DNA of 27,500 nt from Mesostigma viride (GCA_009746045.1 RPFO01000097.1:220001-247500); one strand, 5' to 3'. Shown: positions 15,810 through 25,454, counted from the first letter of the stretch. Made by a program: numbers and translations. The notes: generated from the sequence alone by a model not told the origin.

Positions 15810-18302
15810 ATGAACAAACAAGAAAAGCTGCGATTAATTAACAATAACAATACCAACAACATGCCCTCACAGGGCAATAACAACAACAACAACCGGCCCC
15901 AACAGGGCAACAACAACAACAACAATAGGCAACCTGGCAACCCTGGAAGGGTCAGGTGCCTGAGGTGCTTCCAGACGGGGCACAGCCGCAACCAGTGCAA
16001 CCACAACCCTACACTGGGCAACAATGTGGATCTCTGCCCAGGCTGCCACTACACGAGGCACAACCTGGCCAGCTCCAGGCAGCCGTGCAACAGGCCTCGC
16101 TACCCAAACAAATGTGAGTTCTCTCACCTTGCTTACTCTGAGGATGATGATCTCATTACCATTGGGGATGGCAGCCAGGGCATAATTGATTTTGAGGCAG
16201 CAACCTTACTGTCCTCCCAACACCCTGTACTGGAACCTTACATAAAAGCACTAACCCCTACTGTTGACAACTCCATAGATATCAAGGAGCTTGCTCATCA
16301 GCTGCACCTAGCCATGGGTCATGAAACAGTGGCTGAGGAACTGGCCAGACGGCTGGGGGGTAGTAGCATGGGAAAACAACTCAGGAATGCAGTAAAACTG
16401 GCTAGACAACACTGTCAAGAATGTCAGTTCAATAGCCCCAAACCTCAAAAATGGCATACTGCAACTCCTTCCACCACTAGAGGCATGATAGTGGGGGATG
16501 TGATGCACATCAACAAAGATGTCCAACCCTACCTGATCCTAAAAGATTCATGGTCCAGGTTCACAGTCATGGAACCCCTACCTGGCATGTCTGCAGGGCA
16601 GCTACGTGTTGCACTCATGATTGCTTTACCCAGATTCTACCCAGTTGACAGAATTTTGCTTGATCAACAATTTTCTTGTCTGACTGACCTGGAAGGGTGT
16701 GAAGCAATAGAGATTGCTGGGCTGGAAGATCATGAGGGTCAGGGGGTCATTGAAAGAACCATCAGATCTGTCAAAACCCTACTAGCCAAAAATCCTTCCA
16801 AGGATGCTACTTCAGGGGTCTATTGTGACAGGGCACTCTGGTGTCATGAAATGTGCACAACCCTAAACATGAGACCTGTCTTGCATGCCAAGTGGGGTGA
16901 AGTAATCCCAGCAGGCCTGCAGGCAGGTGTATATCCCCCAGAGGTGATAGCACTGTACAACACTGCACGTGCACAAACCTCAGCAAAACTGGCAGAAAAA
17001 GATAAAACCCATCCCAGGCCAGTATTCCAAAAAGGTGATCAAGTTCTCTATTACAAGGAAAACAGCTTTGGTAAGGTTGGAACTTGGCTAGGTCCAGTTA
17101 CCATCCGTGGATTTACCAAAAACAGCAAGACCGTGGAGGTCAAGCACAATATCAATGGGAAGCGTCACAGGGTGAGCTGTCATAGAATTAAGAAGTATTA
17201 TTCTCCCATGGCAGACGTGCCTGGGGAAGAGTCTTTAAGCATGGACTCACTACTTCTATCTGGCAACTCCAGCATGCCCAGCAGTAGCCCTGAGCCACCA
17301 ATTACTGCTGTTGACAGCACCACAGCACCCTCTGTGAACCCTTCCACCCTCAGTGAAGCCAGGCCCACTTCACAACCTGGGGATTGCTTAACCAGGCACG
17401 AGGTAGCTGGGTTGGAAGCATTAGCTCAGCCCCAAGGCACCAAATTGTCTGCCAACCCTCCCGCTCTGAGGTCAAGATTGGCAGTCGCCTTGCAAGCATT
17501 ACACAGGTCACATAAGCAACAAGCTGCTGTGGCCGAAGGGTTGGCAAAAGTCTCAGCTGTGTGCACTAGTCAGGACCCCTGGACCCTGGCAATAGACACT
17601 CAGGCACAGGTCAGTGTGATCAGTGCACAAGCCATCCCTGGTCTTGAGATTGCACCTTCATTTTGGGCACGGGTGCAGGATTTCTCAGGCCAAAGCTCAC
17701 TGGATGTAGTGGGACAGGTGATGCTCCCTATACTTGGTATTCAGACACCCTTCCAGGTGGTGGAGGGGTACTCTGGTAACACCTTGTTGGGGGAACCTTT
17801 TGTATCCTATCCTGGGGTGCTTATCTCAGCTAATGAGCTCAGTGTCACAGGGGTGGGTGCAGTTCCTCTGGACCACTTTAAAATCCCTCTCTCCAGTATT
17901 GTCCCTGGTATGGATGCTGTCATCAAGGCAGTCAACACTCAGTATGCACCAGGGGAGATCCCTGATTTGGACAAGTTAGTGCACAGCCAGTTCCTCCATC
18001 CCTCAGCCTTTGGGCTGGGTAAGTGGGACATAGCCATGCACTCACCCCACCAAATCTCCCACGTCATACAAGAATGCAAAACACAAAAAGGGTTTACCAA
18101 GTGGCTGATGGCCATTGTCCACCAAGCCAGGCAGGAATGGGTCCTGCCCAACCCCAAAAACCCTCAATACAAACCTCCTGTCACCCCTTCATGGGACGTG
18201 CCAGAGGGAGCCAAAAAGCTCAGATTAAAATTTGTTCTCAAACAAAAACCCAAAAAGTGGGCTCCCCAATCTTCCATGCCAGACCATGTGTCACAGAATT
18301 AA
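15810..18302 (+). CDS. copia-type Pol part 1: zinc knuckle, integrase, protease-like domain, start of RT
   Basis: An 830-codon open frame; the ATG at 15810 is only the first in frame and the natural N-terminus (Gag) is replaced by the tandem array. Domains by residue: poly-Asn with RPQQG spacers (11-43); CX2CX4HX4C knuckle (C50, C53, H58, C63); a second Cys/His cluster CPGCHYTRH ... CNRPRYPNKCEFSH (76-106). Integrase: HHCC (H166, H171, C202, C205), then D230 (VGDVMHI), D285 (ILLDQQF) and E315 (GVIERTIRS). An SH3-like integrase C-terminus follows (QKGDQVLYY ... GTWLGP, 406-462). A Ser/Thr/Pro linker then leads to a retropepsin-like segment (about 585-670: WTLAIDTQAQVSVIS, D596, then GNTLLGEPF). 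Its catalytic triplet is DTQ instead of DTG/DSG. The first RT strand (about 795-815) follows, and the frame is lost at about 18250. The order INT then PR differs from Ty1/copia, where PR precedes INT. Confidence 0.8.
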   Translation: MNKQEKLRLINNNNTNNMPSQGNNNNNNRPQQGNNNNNNRQPGNPGRVRCLRCFQTGHSRNQCNHNPTLGNNVDLCPGCHYTRHNLASSRQPCNRPRYPNKCEFSHLAYSEDDDLITIGDGSQGIIDFEAATLLSSQHPVLEPYIKALTPTVDNSIDIKELAHQLHLAMGHETVAEELARRLGGSSMGKQLRNAVKLARQHCQECQFNSPKPQKWHTATPSTTRGMIVGDVMHINKDVQPYLILKDSWSRFTVMEPLPGMSAGQLRVALMIALPRFYPVDRILLDQQFSCLTDLEGCEAIEIAGLEDHEGQGVIERTIRSVKTLLAKNPSKDATSGVYCDRALWCHEMCTTLNMRPVLHAKWGEVIPAGLQAGVYPPEVIALYNTARAQTSAKLAEKDKTHPRPVFQKGDQVLYYKENSFGKVGTWLGPVTIRGFTKNSKTVEVKHNINGKRHRVSCHRIKKYYSPMADVPGEESLSMDSLLLSGNSSMPSSSPEPPITAVDSTTAPSVNPSTLSEARPTSQPGDCLTRHEVAGLEALAQPQGTKLSANPPALRSRLAVALQALHRSHKQQAAVAEGLAKVSAVCTSQDPWTLAIDTQAQVSVISAQAIPGLEIAPSFWARVQDFSGQSSLDVVGQVMLPILGIQTPFQVVEGYSGNTLLGEPFVSYPGVLISANELSVTGVGAVPLDHFKIPLSSIVPGMDAVIKAVNTQYAPGEIPDLDKLVHSQFLHPSAFGLGKWDIAMHSPHQISHVIQECKTQKGFTKWLMAIVHQARQEWVLPNPKNPQYKPPVTPSWDVPEGAKKLRLKFVLKQKPKKWAPQSSMPDHVSQN

Positions 18303-18913
18303 AGGGGACATCCACACTGCCAAAAGGGGAAACCTACACACCTGGGCTGCAACAAACCTCACTCAGGATCATGCTCTCCCTATTCCTCCACAACCTCAAT
18401 GCAGGCCAAGACTATGTCTGCAAAGCCACTGATATTAAAAGGGCCTTCCTCAGGGGGGACCCAGAAAAGGCTGAATCTGTGTGGAAAGGGAAGGTGTACG
18501 TGGTAGACACCCCAGCTGTGTGGAAACCTTACATTGATGAGCCCCACCTTATCATCAACATTGGGGTGGAAGGGCTTGTCAGTGCCCCCAAAATTTTCAG
18601 AGACTCAGCAGAGGAAGTATTCAAAAAGCTCAAGGCCACGTATGATGACCTGGACCCATGCTTTTTTGTTGTACCCACCCCCTCTGGACTGCTGCTCTTT
18701 GTGTGGCATGGAGATGACCAACTCATTTGTGGGCCTAGAGCTGAGGTGGAAACATTTATTCAGCAGGTCCAGGAATCATATGAGATTGGCAAACAGGTGG
18801 AATTGAGCACAACCCCCATCCAGTTCTGTGGCATCATGTTGCAGCTGCATAGGCAGCCAGATCAGTGGGTCTGCTCTCTCTCCCTCCTGCAGAATATATC
18901 CAAGATTGTCTAG
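18200..18913 (+). pseudogene. copia-type reverse transcriptase segment in a shifted frame
   Basis: The RT continues in a frame one base back from the preceding ORF. The change falls at the run of five A at about 18250-18256. Recognisable copia RT landmarks are ATDIKRAFLRGD (first catalytic Asp at 18431-18433), IGVEGLVSAPKIFRDS (in place of gLkQaPR.Wy), DLDPCFFVV, and LLLFVWHGDDQLICG (18689-18733). In that last motif the YxDD box reads HGDD with both aspartates present. The frame ends at a stop at 18911-18913, but RT/connection sequence passes to a third frame at the CT-rich stretch around 18875-18892. Both breaks look like single-base indels in simple runs, though a programmed shift at the first cannot be excluded from one copy. 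Confidence 0.75.
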
Positions 18914-19641
18914 ATCTGCTGCAGGACAACTACCTCCCCTTACACATGTGTGCCACTGTTCAGGGCAAACTGGGGTGGTGGTCAGCCATCTGTGGGGCTC
19001 CCTTAGCTGTCATCAGCAGGGTCACCCATGATGTTCTAGTCAAGATAAAATGCAGTCACATCAGGAAGTTGGTCAATGACTGTCCCCCCCTCATCCTCCA
19101 TGGCCTGAATCTGATGGAAGACATCCACATCCACAGTGTCATGGACAGCTCCATGGAGAGCAGAACAATCAATCAGATGGGGGCACGGGAATCAGGGCTG
19201 TTTTTTCTCACCAACAGGTCAGATTACATGTCCCTCACTTCCTGGTACAGCAGGCTACACCGCAGAAAACCTGGCAGCAGCAACTCAGCTGAATGTCGTG
19301 CTGTGGTGTCTGCTGCATTGCATGCTCGTTCCCTGCAGCACATGCTCACCTGGCTACAAACCCAGGCAGGCAGCACATGCAATGTCATCTCACATCTCTA
19401 TACTGACAGCTTCTCTGTGATCAGTTTTCTAACCAAGAAATCTGTTTCTGCTGCTGTCCACACTGACCTGGATTGGGTGATCCTCAAACAGGAGGCAACC
19501 TACTTCTCCAGCTGGCATCATGTGGAAGATGAAGAAAACCCAGCAGATGCCTTCCAAGCTGAGGGATGCAGCTGGCCACAATACCAGCTACTCTTTGAGA
19601 ATATGAATCCCTATGGTATCCGTGTCAGTGTGTTTGAATAA
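18865..19641 (+). pseudogene. copia-type connection and RNase H segment (plus copy)
   Basis: The third frame of the same Pol. It starts in the connection region (PPAEYIQDCLDLLQDNYLPL) and runs through the RNase H with MDSSMESR, SSNSAECRAVVSAA and YTDSFSVISFL, then EDEENPADAF, with the stop at 19639-19641. Compared with the minus-strand copy at 13496-13998, the terminal ADALTK motif is altered to ADAFQAEGCSW. The bases show two compensating indels here, after which identity returns (YQLLF.NMNPY.IRVSV). The last residues VFE differ slightly from copy A. It removes RNA from RNA/DNA hybrids in the family; this copy is probably dead. Confidence 0.8.
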
Positions 19642-20005
19642 ATGTCTGGCTACAGCTCAGTACACAACCACCACACCCCCTACCACAGCGATAGCTGCTG
19701 GGCGCCATAAAATTCAACACATTTGCTGTGGGTGTGAGTGCTGGCTAGGTCAGATTTGTATCCATTTGCAGCTTGAGGACACAAGCTTGTATACACTTAC
19801 TTAATGTGTGCTCCAATCACTGGCCAAACCAGCCAGCTGTGTACACCTTATTTAATGTGCAATATAACACCTGGCCAGAACAGCCAGCTGTAACCAACCT
19901 GGCTCAACCAGCCATGTCTCTTTTGTACCCCTAATCAACTTAAAAACAATAACAATAATGTTGGGGGTGCAGACCTGCATTAAGAAATAAATAATAAAAC
20001 AATAC
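19642..20005 (+). other. 3' untranslated region of the copia-type element (plus copy)
   Basis: Matches 13125-13495 in reverse complement, including the pair of GGCCA..CAGCCAGCTG modules and the AT-rich run just before LTR C. No ORF worth listing. Confidence 0.75.
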
Positions 20006-20496
20006 TGGAGTTAGTCCCATGCTTTGCTGTAGACTAAGTCTCAAAGGCATTGTGAATACAACGTATGAATAAGCCTTGTAAACCTACGTTGGTATGTGAA
20101 TATTAATACCACGTGGGCTATGCAGATAGGAATGCTAGTCGAGTCGCATACGCTTCCCTAGATAGGTACTTTGGGTACTGGGGTACGTGACAGATGTTGG
20201 TACCCAGTATACGTAGTGTCCTGTCATTGGACGGTACTAGAGTATCCTAGATAGGGACCGTACTGCAGCGTGCATTGATCTGTGATCACACGATGCAGTG
20301 ACTAGACGGCGACCTGTCATCGTGCGGCCTCGGGCCAACGGTCTGCACCCAACGGTCACTGGCGGCGCAGCCAGTGAGAGGAACGTTGATAAAGGGTAAA
20401 CCTATTTTCTAATGAACCAAGCAATTCATTGCTCTCAGCACACAGTGTTCTCAAGCATTATACTACGTACGTCGTTCATTCCATATTTTACTAACT
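20006..20496 (+). repeat. copia-type LTR, copy C (plus orientation, 3' LTR)
   Basis: 491 bp, from TGGAGTTAGTCCC to TTTACTAACT. Differs from copy B by scattered substitutions (TATTAATA for TATAAATA, AGACGGCGACC for AGACTGCTACC) and a short variable zone in the last 60 bp (CATTATACTACGTACGTCG). It directly follows the 3' UTR, so it is the genuine 3' LTR of the plus-strand Pol. Confidence 0.9.
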
Positions 20497-20693
20497 TGTA
20501 CGGCTGGCTATGCATACCTGACTCACAATTGGTCAATACAGACATACCTGTACATACCTCGTACGTGCAAGACCTGGCTGGTCCCCTACGTGTCCTGCAG
20601 CCCGTCAGCGGCTGCCTAGGTACCTTACCTGGACCTGTAGTAACGGCCCTGCATATCGATGAACACCTTTCTTGCTATCTCCCATCTACCGCC
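20497..20693. other. junction segment between LTR C and the chromovirus remnant
   Basis: About 200 bp without a clear gene. It contains repeated TACCTG/ACATACCT words and GGTACCTTACCTGGACC. It may be the 3' non-coding part of the minus-strand chromovirus cut by the copia element; this is inferred from position only. Confidence 0.3.
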
Positions 20694-22533
20694 CTAGTGT
20701 AGGGCACACCTCTTCTTGTATTCCCGGAGCAGGCGCTCACATCCGCCTGCTAGCTTGTTCTCCGTACGCCATGAATCCTCATAGTCGTGCTGGGTAAAAC
20801 GCCATCGCACTCGGTACTGTCGCTGCCTGAGTTCTCCCGCGCTGGATGTCCCGGTGGTCCACGATCTCGGCCACCTCGTCTTACTGTTCGCTGCATGGTC
20901 TTGGGGTTGTATTCGACGGGGGCCGGCGGATTGAGGCGACCTTGGATGTAGTTCTGGTGATACAACTTGAGCTGATCGCTGTGGAAGTTGAGTTAGTTGA
21001 ATATTGTGCGGAAACCTTTTGCCACTTGGGCTTCTCAGGTTCCGCACAATATTACCAGCGATAACCACTCGCTGGTACACTCAAGTTCACGCCGGTGGTT
21101 ATCGCTGGTAATATTGTGCGGAACCTGAGAAGCCCAAGTGGCAAAAGGTTTCCAGCCGCACAATATTAACCTAACTAGTTGGGGGAAGTATTCCAAGAGC
21201 TTGGGATGTCGACCTTGAACATCACATCGCCCAGCTTCTCCAAGACCTTGTGAGGCCCCAGGAACATAGGACGGAGCTTCAGTCTTGAGCTCATGCACCT
21301 CCTACCTTCTCGGAGAAACGTCCTAGTCGGGGGACTTCCACCAGAAGTTACCCAGTCGCCTGCCTCAATTGACGGGGTGTGCGCGTCCAGGCGACTAGCG
21401 GTCCTCGCCATATAGCGCTCGGCAGCCTGCGGCTCGGTAGCCCCTGACCGCGCTGTCATGGGCCTGACGCATCTGAAACAGCAGCCTCTCCACCCCTTCC
21501 AGGGTGTCCCGCCGGACCGTTTTCTCTGCCAAAGCGGGGCTCGTGAGAAGGTCGGTCGGCGTAAGCGGGTGCCTGCCATGCAGTGTTGAGGAAGAACGGC
21601 GTGAAGCCATGGGCCGCCTGCATGGGGGGCGTTGTTCAAGGAGAATTCCACCAAGCCCAGAAACTCCTCCCAATTGCTTCCCACCGCGTCAGTGTAGTGC
21701 CGCATGGTCTCTTGCACTGTGCCGGTTCAGTCGCTCCACCACTGAGGTGAGAGGACGAGCTGTGGTACACTGTCCCCAATGACACCTTGGTGCCCAGTCG
21801 TTCAAAGAACTCCTGGGCATGCACCAGAAGCGAGCCGTGAACAACTTGTCACGGGCCGATATGAATTGCCGGCTGAGTCCGTGGTACCGAAACACGTGGT
21901 GGAGATACAACTTACTCTGTAATTGACACTTAGCGCAATTAAGCCTCGATCAGCCGTGATCGGCCGGGCATGGGGCCAAGTGACACGTACATGCGCGTCA
22001 GGCGGTCCAACCAAGAAAACCAAGATCACAACCAAGAAAACCAAGTGCTGTTGCCGTTCTTGGTCTTCCGGAAGGGACCAGTAAAATCCATCATCAATGA
22101 GTCCCAAGGCGCCATGGGGTCAGGCAGCGTCTTGGGGATCGCTTGTGACCCCGTGTTGCGGGACTTCATGATCTGGCATGATGGACACTCGCGCACGTAT
22201 GTCTCGATGTACCCCCACATTATTACCTGGCCAGTAGAAGTTCTTTCTGGCCCGCGGCAGCAGGCGGTGGATTCCTTGGTGGCCACCGGTGAGGGAGTCG
22301 TGGAGCTCATGGAGCAGAGCCGCTCTATATATCTCCGGGACGTACAGCTGGCGCCAGCAGTCAGGTCTCACCATGACATAGAGTCGTCCGTCCTGCATGG
22401 AACTTGCACGGGAGCTTCAATGCCCATCTAGCTGCTGAGGGTGCGAACGGAGGTGACGGTGTTCGCACTACTATGGGCGGAGGATGTCATTCATGAGCAT
22501 CTGAAAGCTCGCAGGGCAATTGCACAACCCCAT
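20694..22533 (-). pseudogene. Ty3-type chromovirus Pol remnant: RT motif, integrase, chromodomain
   Basis: Read on the minus strand. A short RT piece (22533-22475) reads GLCNCPASFQMLMNDILRP, the conserved GL.NAPATFQ..MN..L motif. The rest of RT and RNase H is missing and the sequence jumps to the RNase H/integrase linker (NTVTSVRTLSS). Then come the integrase zinc-binding region (HELHDSLTGGHQGIHRLLPRA, WPGNNVGVH, about 22320-22190) and core pieces (PWDSLMMDFTGPF; FRYHGLSRQFISARDKLFTARFW; GTKVSLGTVYH). The integrase C-terminus follows (EAGDWV, LRPMFLGPHKVLEKLG, about 21370-21220). Beyond a palindromic disruption lies a chromodomain-like end (QYRVRWRFTQHDYEDSW, about 20815-20700). Many frameshifts; a 21-bp tandem duplication at about 22009-22047 breaks the core. 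The chromodomain would have targeted integration to marked chromatin. Confidence 0.75.
20991..21176. repeat. nested inverted repeat inside the chromovirus remnant
   Basis: Arms 20991-21068 and 21095-21176, loop 21069-21094. The right arm has one 4-bp insertion and two substitutions relative to the left. Each arm itself contains an inverted pair AATATTGTGCGG ... CCGCACAATATT, so the word appears four times in alternating orientation, around 54-bp cores that hold CCTTTTGCCACTTGGG. It lies between the integrase C-terminus and the chromodomain. It looks like a small MITE-like unit that was duplicated in inverted orientation, or a fold-back rearrangement. Confidence 0.85.
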
Positions 22534-22544
22534 GGCGACCGGTG

Positions 22545-24062
22545 CATGGGGCTCGCGCCCCACCCCCGCCGCTTCACCCCGAGACGGCCGCCCGCCTCGG
22601 GGTTGCCGGACCCCCGCCACCGCCAGCGCCCCCCTCCTCGGCCGCGGACTACCAAGTCCCCGCCTTGCAGGAGGGCTGCCTTGCCACCAACGACGTCGTC
22701 CACCCCTTCACTTTGAAGGAATTGGACGGCGCCCTTGCTCGCCTGCGGTACGATGCGGCGGTCGGTGCCGACCACCTTTCTGCTGAGCTGCTGAAGACCC
22801 CTGATCCGGCGGTTTGGGATCTTCTGCTGGCGTTCTGCAACCGTGTCCTGCTCTCTGACGAGCCTCCGCCTGCTGAGTGGCAGACGGCCATCCGCGTCAT
22901 GCTGTACAAGAAGGGCTCTGCTGCATGCTGACCCCGGTAACTACCGGGGTGTCTGCCTCCAGAGCGCCGCGCTGAAGGTCTTCATGCGCATGATGCTGCA
23001 CAGGCTCCGCGCCGGCCGCGCTAGACCCGCACCTGGGTGAGTCTCAGATGGGTTTCCGTCGTGGTCGTAACACTGTCATGGCTGTGTTTGTCGCGCGCCG
23101 GTTGATGGAGGAGGTGCGTCGCCTCCCCCCTGACAGTTTGCCGCTGGTCTTCATTTTTGTTGACTATATCAAGGCCTTTGACACGGTTCTCTGGGAGGCT
23201 CTTTGGGCCATCCTAGCTCTGGATCGGGTACCACCTGGCAGCGTTTATTGCTGCCATTCGCCGACTATATAGCTGTATGAGGGCTCACAGGCAGTAGTGC
23301 GTACTGCGGAAGGCACCACCCCACCATTCCCCCTTCACCACGGGGTGTGGCAAGGTTGTTTCATGTCCCCATACCTGTTCATTATTGTCGTGGATCACGT
23401 CATGCGCTGGGCACGTGCGCGCTTTACTGCTCTTAAGGGGTTCGAGCCAGGCTTGGACATCCTTAACGAGAAAGAGCACGGCGGGGTTAAACCTCAGTGG
23501 TTGACCGCCTGGCCGACCTGATTTATTATGCGGATGACACCACCCTCATCGCGCGCCCCGAGCATGTGCATTCAGACCTGGCTGGACTGTCTGGGCCTGG
23601 ACGCGCGGGCGGTGGGGTTGGAGATTAGTGTCAAAACTGAGGCGATGGTGATTGGGGCCTCCAGTACACCACCGCTGCATGCCGCACCTGCTCGACGGGA
23701 CGGAGGTCCCGTTCCGCGATCACTTTAAACTGTTGGGGAGTTGGCTTCCTGACACTGCAGACGATGTGGACACCCGCATCGGCCTGGCCTGGGCCAGGTT
23801 CCGTTCGCTCAACACCTACTGGCGCTCGAAGGGCCTGGGCGAGCACCGCAAGCGCATGCTCTTCAAGGTCCTCGTCCTCACGGTGCTCACGTATGGCGCC
23901 GAGGCGTGGACAATCACACCCAAACTGGCAGCTAGGCTCAACGGCACGGTTTACAGGATGCTCCGACAGGTCCTTAACGTAGGGTTTTCCGAGCGCCCGT
24001 CATCAGAGTCTTTGTATCATGGTATGCCTCGTATTTCGGACGAGATTAGGCAGCGTAGGATA
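22545..24062 (+). pseudogene. non-LTR (LINE) reverse transcriptase, decayed and truncated at both ends
   Basis: Successive frames carry the RT blocks in order: RYDAAVGADHLSAELLK and AEWQTAIRVMLYKKGS (22740-22915); NYRGVCLQSAALKVF (22938-22985); SQMGFRRGRNTVMAVF, then FIFVDYIKAFDTVLWEAL (catalytic Asp at 23162-23164); HHGVWQGCFMSPYLFIIVVDHV; YYADDTTLIA (23524-23553); GLEISVKTEAMVIG; then the thumb-like HFKLLGSWLPD and WRSKGLGEHRKRMLFKVLVLTVLTYGAEAW (to about 23920). At least four frame changes occur. No endonuclease domain is seen upstream and no 3' tail downstream; it is cut at 24062 by the minus-strand copia copy. I cannot place the clade with confidence. Confidence 0.8.
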
Positions 24063-25448
24063 GAAGTAGTGAGTCCATGCTTAAAGACTCTTCCCCAGGC
24101 ACGTCTGCCATGGGAGAATAATACTTCTTAATTCTATGACAGCTCACCCTGTGACGCTTCCCATTGATATTGTGCTTGACCTCCACGGTCTTGCTGTTTT
24201 TGGTAAATCCACGGATGGTAACTGGACCTAGCCAAGTTCCAACCTTACCAAAGCTGTTTTCCTTGTAATAGAGAACTTGATCACCTTTTTGGAATACTGG
24301 CCTGGAATGGGTTTTATCTTTTTCTGCCAGTTTTGCTGAGGTTTGTGCACGTGCAGTGTTGTACAGTGCTATCACCTCTGGGGGATATACGCCTGCCTGC
24401 AGGCCTGCTGGGATTACTTCACCCCACTTGGCATGCAAGACAGGTCTCATGTTGAGGGTTGTGCACATTTCATGACACCAGAGTGCCCTGTCACAATAGA
24501 CCCCTGAAGTAGCATCCTTGGAAGGATTTTTGGCTGGTAGGGTTTTGACAGATCTGATGGTTCTTTCAATGACCCCCTGACCCTCATGATCTTCCAGCCC
24601 AGCAATCTCTATTGCTTCACACCCTTCCAGGTCAGTCAGACAAGAAAATTGTTGATCAAGCAAAATTCTGTCAACTGGGTAGAATCTGGGTAAAGCAATC
24701 ATGAGTGCAACACGTAGCTGCCCTGCAGACATGCCAGGTAAGGGTTCCATGACTGTGAACCTGGACCATGAGTCTTTTAGGATCAGGTAGGGTTGGACAT
24801 CTTTGTTGATGTGCATCACATCCCCCACTATCATGCCCCTATTGGTGGAAGGAGTTGCAGTATGCCATTTTTGAGGTTTGGGGCTATTGAACTGACATTC
24901 TTGACAGTGTTGTCTAGCCAGTTTTACTGCATTCCTGAGTTGTTTTCCCATGCTACTACCCCCCAGCCGTTTGGCCAGTTCCTCAGCCACTGTTTCATGA
25001 CCCATGGCTAGGTGCAGCTGATGAGCAAGCTCCTTAATATCTATGGAGTTGTCAACAGTAGCCTGGGTTAGTGCTTTTATGTAAGGTTCCAGAACAGGGT
25101 GTTGGGAGGACAGTAAGGTTGCTGCCTCAAAATCAATTATGCCCTGGTTGCCATCCCCAATGGTAATGAGATCATCATCCTCAGAGTACATAAGGTGAGT
25201 GAACTCACATTGATTTGGGTAGCGAGGCCTGTTGCAACGGCTGCCTGGAGGCCCCAGGGGATGACGTGCGTGCCAGCAGCCCGGGCAGAGATCCACCCCG
25301 TTGGCCAGGGAGTCGTTGTTGGGGCAGTTGTGCCGTGCGTGCCCTCGTTGGAAGCACCTCAGGCACCTTATGGACCCCCCAGGGTTGCCAGGCTGGTTGT
25401 TGTTGTTGTTGTTGTTGTTGTTATTGGTGCCCTGCTGGGACCGGTTGA
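24063..25448 (-). pseudogene. copia-type zinc knuckle and integrase (second copy, minus strand), truncated
   Basis: Read from 25448 down: poly-Asn, knuckle CLRCFQRGHARHNC, second cluster CPGCWHARH ... CNRPRYPNQCEFTH, then the whole integrase with the same HHCC, D, D and E residues as the plus copy and the SH3-like C-terminus. It ends at SMDSLLLS, where it meets the LINE fragment. From YSEDDDLITIGDG onward the protein is almost identical to the plus copy (a handful of substitutions). The knuckle region and everything upstream are clearly diverged. No protease, RT or RNase H follows. The frame is open across the knuckle, although the first in-frame start-type codon is only at 25296. Confidence 0.85.
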
Positions 25449-25454
25449 GTTAAC

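Larger units (their letters stand above)
14001..20496 (+). mobile_element. copia-type LTR retrotransposon, plus strand, rearranged and frameshifted
   Basis: Bounded by LTRs B and C in the same orientation. Contents in order: an unusual 5' part without a recognisable Gag (14488-15535), a 73-bp tandem array, then zinc knuckle, integrase, protease-like, RT and RNase H segments, the 3' UTR and the LTR. No matching 5-bp duplication is seen (CACAT before B; TTGTA or TGTAC after C). B and C may therefore not be the two LTRs of one intact insertion, or the flanks were rearranged later. Confidence 0.7.
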
